DNA from: Drosophila persimilis
Lineage: Eukaryota; Arthropoda; Insecta; Diptera; Drosophilidae
Length of the DNA stretch: 64,000 nt
Assembly (NCBI RefSeq): GCF_003286085.1
Contig: NW_020825298.1
Location: forward strand, 5,952,001-6,016,000
Reading direction: 5' to 3'
The translations under genes were made by a program, and so were the position numbers. The notes under the pieces were generated by a model, which worked only from the letters and a program-made list of their open reading frames with translations, had not been told where the DNA came from and did not search any database. This document shows, one piece after another, positions 59,125-64,000 of this stretch; the first letter of the stretch is position 1, and each line of letters opens with the position of its first letter.

Positions 59125-61469
59125 TCTCGGCACGAGGAGATGTTCCAGTGTATGTCTTCATTTCCCAAATACAATGTTGCCCCAAGTCTTTCCCGCAGCC
59201 TCTGTCTCTCTCTCTCTTTCTCTGTCTGTGCCTCACTCTCGCATTGCAACTTCGTCGACAGCTGCTAGAATGAATTATTTATAAATTCAATTGGCTCTGG
59301 AAATAAAGTTGATGTTACATTTAACCAAATTTGGTGGTGCGGCGGTCTCAGTGGCTGCTGCTGCTGCTGCTGTGGATGCTGCCTCTGCTGCTAATTGCCA
59401 GCCAGCTGGCGAATGGTGAAATTTCCACAAGCCCCAAACAAAAGACTTAAGCGACAAACTCGCCTTTGCTGCAGCGCGTCTCCCATTCCCATTCCCATCC
59501 CTAGATCGAATGCATATTCATGGATCGCTAATTACTCGAATGAAATTTCACTTGTGGCCCCCACCACCGGAAAAGGCCAACCCCCCCCCCCCGCCACCCG
59601 CCACCCCACACACAACAACGCTACCAAAATTGGCAAGTGGCTGTTGTTTTTGGCATTCGCCTCTCTCTCTTTTTGGTCTTACCAACTATCGGGCCAAAAT
59701 CCGACAAGTCAATCCCCAATAACCAAGGTGAGTCGGGGCCCACAGCCGGGGCCCCCGATTTGCTCTCGAAGAAAGTGAAACTTTTTTTATATTTCATTTC
59801 ATTTTCGTCTCTCTTTGGGGCGTTTTTGTTGTTGTTGGTTTGTGTGCTGTTGGTTATGGTTTTGTGATTGCGTAGTCATGCGTTGAAAACACACACACAC
59901 ACGCACACGCACAAAAAATCGATACCAGAAGTTGTTAATATGCATAAAACGCTTAGAGCAGAGCTTATCGATTTCAACACATTTTGAGAAATGGAAACGA
60001 AGAAGACGTGCGACCATCTCTTAATTGCGTTTTCATTTTCATCAATGATGGAACAGGGCCCAAAGCCAAAGCCACAGCCAATCAATCAGCTATTCTGATT
60101 GACACTGATACGAAAATATTTAGAGCATAAGCTGTGGGATCGAGGGGTTCATGGTTAATTGGGTTTTCAGTGCAAACAAATTAGTCTTAGCCGACAAATA
60201 TTTATGGCTAGATGTTACCTCTATGATGAGTCGGTTTAAATGCTAGAATGATGCTCAAAAATTAACAAAATGCTGTATGAAAAGGAAACCTTTGATTGTT
60301 TTCACTCAATCTCTTCACCAAGCCACTGTATTTCCGTAAGTAATAGTTTTGCTTTATAAGTTTATAAGATGTAGGGATTGCGTAGATGGTTTCTGTCCAA
60401 CTCCTCTGAAAATTATAATCGTATTCGATACTCGATTGCTTAACTTTTGGACACTTCTGGCTATGTAAACCTTTGAGGTTGGCAAACATTTCGCAGGCAT
60501 AGACATAGACATAGACATATTTACAGCTACAGTTGCGAGCCCCACTTACCGTTATTAGCTGTGTGATCCGAAACCGCCTATCCATTTGGGTGCGCTTCAT
60601 TGTTCACTTTCACTCGATTGACACTATCCCAATGCCGAATGCCGAATGGCAAACGCCAACTAATTGGCAAATAGAAATCTGTCAAGGATTTGGCAATGTT
60701 TCCACCTTGGACAAAGACACTACGCGTCGACGAAACGGAACGCCCTATACGGCCGGCCGCCGATCAGCAGCTGACGAAAGTGTCGCACTCTCGGGATCAC
60801 ATTCAGATTCACATTCGGTATAACAATTAGTGGTAAAATCCATATTTTCATTTGCCGACACACAGAGTTTTCAGCTTGGATGCAGTTTTCCGCGACCTCT
60901 GGTGCCCCGCTTTCGTGCTGGGCTCTGGCTCTGGCTCTGGCTCTGACTTTTCCCAGTGTAAACGCTGCAAAACCGAGGAATGAAGGAAGCCAAGTCCCAG
61001 GCCGAAAATCAAAATCACGTTCACACGCTTCGCGCTCACGTTTGCAACTGCGACGACGACGACGAAGACGCCAAAGACAGCACCAGCACCAGCTCCAGCT
61101 CCAGCTCTAGCTCCAGCTCCAGACCCCGTCCCAGAGACCAAAGCCAGAGACCAGACACCAGACCTCTCTCCCCTTTGCTCACGACAGAGAGCGATCGGTC
61201 GGGGCTCGGCTGCGCAAGCGAAAACGCTTTTTATTTTTTACGGCTCTGTTCGGTTTTTTTTCTTTCTTCTGGTTTGGTTTTGTTTTCTGTTGTTTTTTGT
61301 TTGTGTCTTTCTTTCTTCGTTTTTTTGCGTTTGCAGGAAAACTTTTTCTTATTTATTATTCGAATCGTCAGCGGCGTCGGCGTCGTCGGGTGGCGGAGTA
61401 AATGCAAACATTGAAAAACGACCGGGCGCGCGACCAACAGCTGAAGAATAAGGTTCTCATTACGACTAA
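56376..61469. other. Long non-coding stretch upstream of the Spaetzle-like gene
   Basis: It must contain the first exon of the Spaetzle-like gene or part of its intron, but I cannot place that exon. Visible items are GGCAACC repeats (57187-57215), GGCTCT runs (58423-58437), a GAGTC run (58673-58710), an ATGGCT run (58729-58753), an AGC run (59091-59123), a CTG run (59357-59373) and an ATAGAC run (60500-60518). Longer open frames here are low-complexity translations. Confidence 0.5.
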
Positions 61470-62077
61470 GGGATACCTGGTACTTACCATCAAACCGGGC
61501 CACACTCAGGGAAGAATAAGTCGAGAGTTTTATACAATTTGATAGATTTATCGAATGCTAGAGCATTATCTTTAACAATATATGGCAGCCAGGTTTCTAG
61601 GCATTCCTTAATGATTTTTTTTAAATATCGGTAGATAATACCATAGCCAAAGACTGAATAGATTTCATCCAACTCAATGCTCTACCTCGGGAAAATGTGC
61701 GGTCAATCGCAGCTCTCTGGCTAAAGAAACTGCCACCATTGACTATTTGGTGTAATTTTCTAGTGCAAATTAGGGCAGTGGATTACAAGACCCCTTAGAT
61801 ACTGCATATCGTGCATTTCTCCTTCCTGAGTTTTATCTTCCCTTCGTTTACTATTGTTCTTAACTCTGCTCAAAGTTAAGAAGTGCCATCCATGATTACC
61901 AGCTAAAATTTGTGACCTTTCAAAGTTGGTAACTTTTTTCCTGTACGATTCGTGTAGTTTATCAGATAGCGGTAGGGATATCTGTGAAAATAATGTGTCT
62001 TCCTATAACATATATGTATATATACACACGCTGCATACATAATCTACCCTTCTGCTCTCCACGAGCACAGGGTATCC
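61470..62077. mobile_element. Insertion related to the element at 15550 (about 0.6 kb)
   Basis: It opens GGGATACCTGG and closes CAGGGTATCC, matching the termini of the intron element at 15550-15762 in inverted orientation with one change. The interior is AT-rich and has no open frame of note. It is likely a longer member of the same non-autonomous family. Confidence 0.5.
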
Positions 62078-62284
62078 GAAGAGAATCAACAAAAATAAAT
62101 ACTACCAACAAGAAACAGCGCCACACGCAACGCCAACGAAGAGCGGCCGATGTTCGAGCCGAGTCCGAGAGAGAGAAAGAGGCAGAGGCAGAGGCAGAGA
62201 CTGGCACTGAGACCCAAGAGACGATGATACGTCTTCGGGGCTGGCAATACGACGACGAGTGCGTCGTCTCGACTGCTTAGTAGG

Positions 62285-62505
62285 TCAGTAGTGGACCTGA
62301 ACATTGTTGTTGCTTGGGTTTTTGTTTTGATTCATTTGCTGTGGATGTTGCTGTTGCTGCTGCTGCCGCTGCCGCTGCCGCAGATGTTGCTGCTGCTGCT
62401 GCTGCTGGCGTTGCATGTTGCTGCTGGGGATTAGACGGTCAAAGCTTGTTTTGGCGCGCATCTTCAAGGCTTGATTGGGAGTGTTGCAGTTTGCCGAGGG
62501 CTGAT
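62285..62505 (-). CDS. Glutamine-rich terminal exon of a gene extending off the window
   Basis: After an acceptor-like CTCTTTAG (ending at 62506) the minus strand is open for about 73 codons: DQPSANCNTPNQALKMRAKT, then SFDRLIPSSN, two Gln runs (one broken by HLRQRQR) and NQNKNPSNNNVQVHY before TGA. The non-repetitive start and end look like real protein, and CAG-rich terminal exons are common in fly regulatory proteins. The preceding exon would end in phase 1; I did not find it between 62506 and 64000. The product is not identified. Confidence 0.4.
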
Positions 62506-64000
62506 CTAAAGAGTTCTTAGAGTAGAGTAGCTCTGAGTAGAGCTAAGGAGAGAATCTCCTCACAATCACAGCCATTTTAACAGAGTATGGTATAGTTTTA
62601 GAGTTTTAGTTTTTGCTTACTTTAATTTTCTATATAGGAATTTAGAGGAATGTAATGCAGTGTTGCAGGTTTAAAACTTGGCATATGCAACAGCAAATTA
62701 TATTCCATTCCAGTCTTGTCACAGACATTGTAAAGTCCTTTCGGAAAGTCCTTCCCTTAAATTGGTAAATCTTTCCATTCCGACGGATCAGACGCATGGA
62801 ATATATAAGGACCAAAATTGATTCCCTTTGCTAATTCTTTCCGATCCCATAACTTATCGACTGGCCCTCGCTGGCGCCTGACTGGACAGAACTGTTGAAA
62901 GCCACTTGGTGGCCGGACTAACCTCAGTTTAATTATTGTTGTGTGTTTATTATGTCTTTCCCAGCCCCCCTGTCACGCCCACAAGCCACGACAAGAACAG
63001 TATGGTTTTTTGTTGCCTTCTTTTTTTACCGTACTTATTTTTCCTTATTTTTTTTATTGGCCTACCACATGCCGCCACGAAGTTTCCCATTGAGTAGGTC
63101 TTTGGCCTGGGCACACGTCCACGACTTGGGGCGGGGATCGCGGGGGGGGGGCTTCGGATGGGATGGAATGGGTGGTCCCCATGCCTGACGCTGGGCCCAA
63201 ACTGGTTTCCTGCCAAATGTTTCCGATTGCGAAATACTTGCAACACCCACGAGTACTACAACAAATACTTGCTACAAATAAAACACGGCTTGCATGTGGA
63301 CTTTGGATGGATTTTGTTTTTGAATTTGAACGCCCAAACTGTGTTTCGCCATTCCCGTTTGCTCCTGCAACTCAGGGAATTTTATTGTGGCACCAAGAAG
63401 TACGTAGATCGCGAGATCTGTGAGATTTGGCTGTTTTTGGGGTAGAGCAAGTGAAAGTGTAAATATAATAACTTTGGTTGCGGTTCACGGCACTTGGTTG
63501 CTTTAATCATGGGGCCCCGGTTCCACCTACGTTTGTACCTGCATACAGTGCGGTTCAGAAATGTAAGACACTTGAAAAGAGCGAATAAATGGGGCTGGGT
63601 CTCCTCTGGTGGATACCTTGGGGGACCTTGCACCAGAACCGATTAGTTCTCTGTAAGAAGGAAGAAAGATTATTAGCTCGAATGAATCCAGTTCAAGGCA
63701 GATCTTATGCCGAAAACATCCCTTTTAAATCCCTCGAAAGTACTGCCTTTTGAGTGTCCTCCAAGGAAAGCAATATAATTCGTATCTTTTACATTCTTTG
63801 GGAAACCCTCCTTCAGAGGACTAAAATAACTTACTTATCCTTTCGGATTGATAATGGATATCATGGGTTTATCAGCTCCTATCTGATCTTACGAAACTTG
63901 ATCCTCAATTGACGGCTACTTATGAGTATTTAGGGGCATTCAGCGCTATAGAAATAGTCTATAGCTATTTTGCACTCGAAATAATGGCTTAAATATGCAA
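62506..64000. other. Non-coding stretch at the window end
   Basis: No supportable exon. AT-rich sequence with a G-run at about 63141-63150. It is probably an intron of the gene whose last exon is at 62285-62505. Confidence 0.4.

Noticed and set aside
1..64000. tRNA, rRNA or snRNA genes
   Set aside because: No A-box/B-box pair with a plausible cloverleaf and no rRNA-like block was recognised by eye. A tRNAscan-SE and Infernal run would be needed to exclude them fully.

Overview
The window is nuclear DNA from a fruit fly (Drosophila). Three things show this: GT-AG introns with short polypyrimidine tracts, fly core-promoter motifs (TATA, initiator, Motif 1), and six protein-coding loci that match known fly families. 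Where I remember the D. melanogaster positions of these genes, they lie on chromosome arm 2L (Muller element B). Several residues in tkv and TpnC25D differ from the melanogaster proteins as I remember them, and the repeats differ too, so this is probably another species. The obscura group is my guess.

Layout, left to right. (1) 1-25.2 kb holds thickveins (tkv, + strand), a BMP type I receptor kinase. A short first coding exon at 3.1 kb is joined to the receptor exons at 22.5-24.0 kb across a 19.3 kb intron. A textbook zero-length recursive splice site sits at 10867/10868. The intron also holds small transposon remnants and minisatellites. (2) 25.2-26.0 kb holds TpnC25D (- strand), a troponin C whose poly(A) signal lies beside that of tkv. 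(3) 26.0-29.4 kb is intergenic, with an unexplained coding-like block on the - strand near 28.1-28.6 kb. (4) 29.5-32.4 kb holds the fly counterpart of TBC1D19 (+ strand, seven coding exons, 508 aa). (5) 32.5-34.8 kb holds a cytochrome P450 of CYP28 type (- strand, six exons, 501 aa). (6) 35.4-40.7 kb is an unusual repeat field: three tandem copies of a 1.2-1.5 kb unit, a partial inverted copy, and a small gene-like segment interrupted by that inverted copy. (7) 41.5-53.0 kb holds Dlg5 (+ strand), a scaffold of 1978 aa with coiled coil, four PDZ domains, SH3 and guanylate kinase-like domains. Its 5' intron carries a DINE-1-like element. (8) 54.2-54.4 kb has a 49-codon small ORF. (9) 54.5-56.4 kb holds a Spaetzle-family cystine-knot ligand, best matched to spz4 (- strand), whose first coding exon was not found. 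(10) 56.4-64 kb is mostly non-coding, with one more transposon-like insertion and a glutamine-rich terminal exon (- strand) of a gene that continues off the window.

The genes do not form an operon or pathway cluster; they are ordinary neighbours. Exon joins for tkv, TpnC25D, the TBC1D19 homologue, the P450 and Dlg5 were checked by phase, and each sums to a whole number of codons. Protein family calls rest on remembered family sequences, not on a search.
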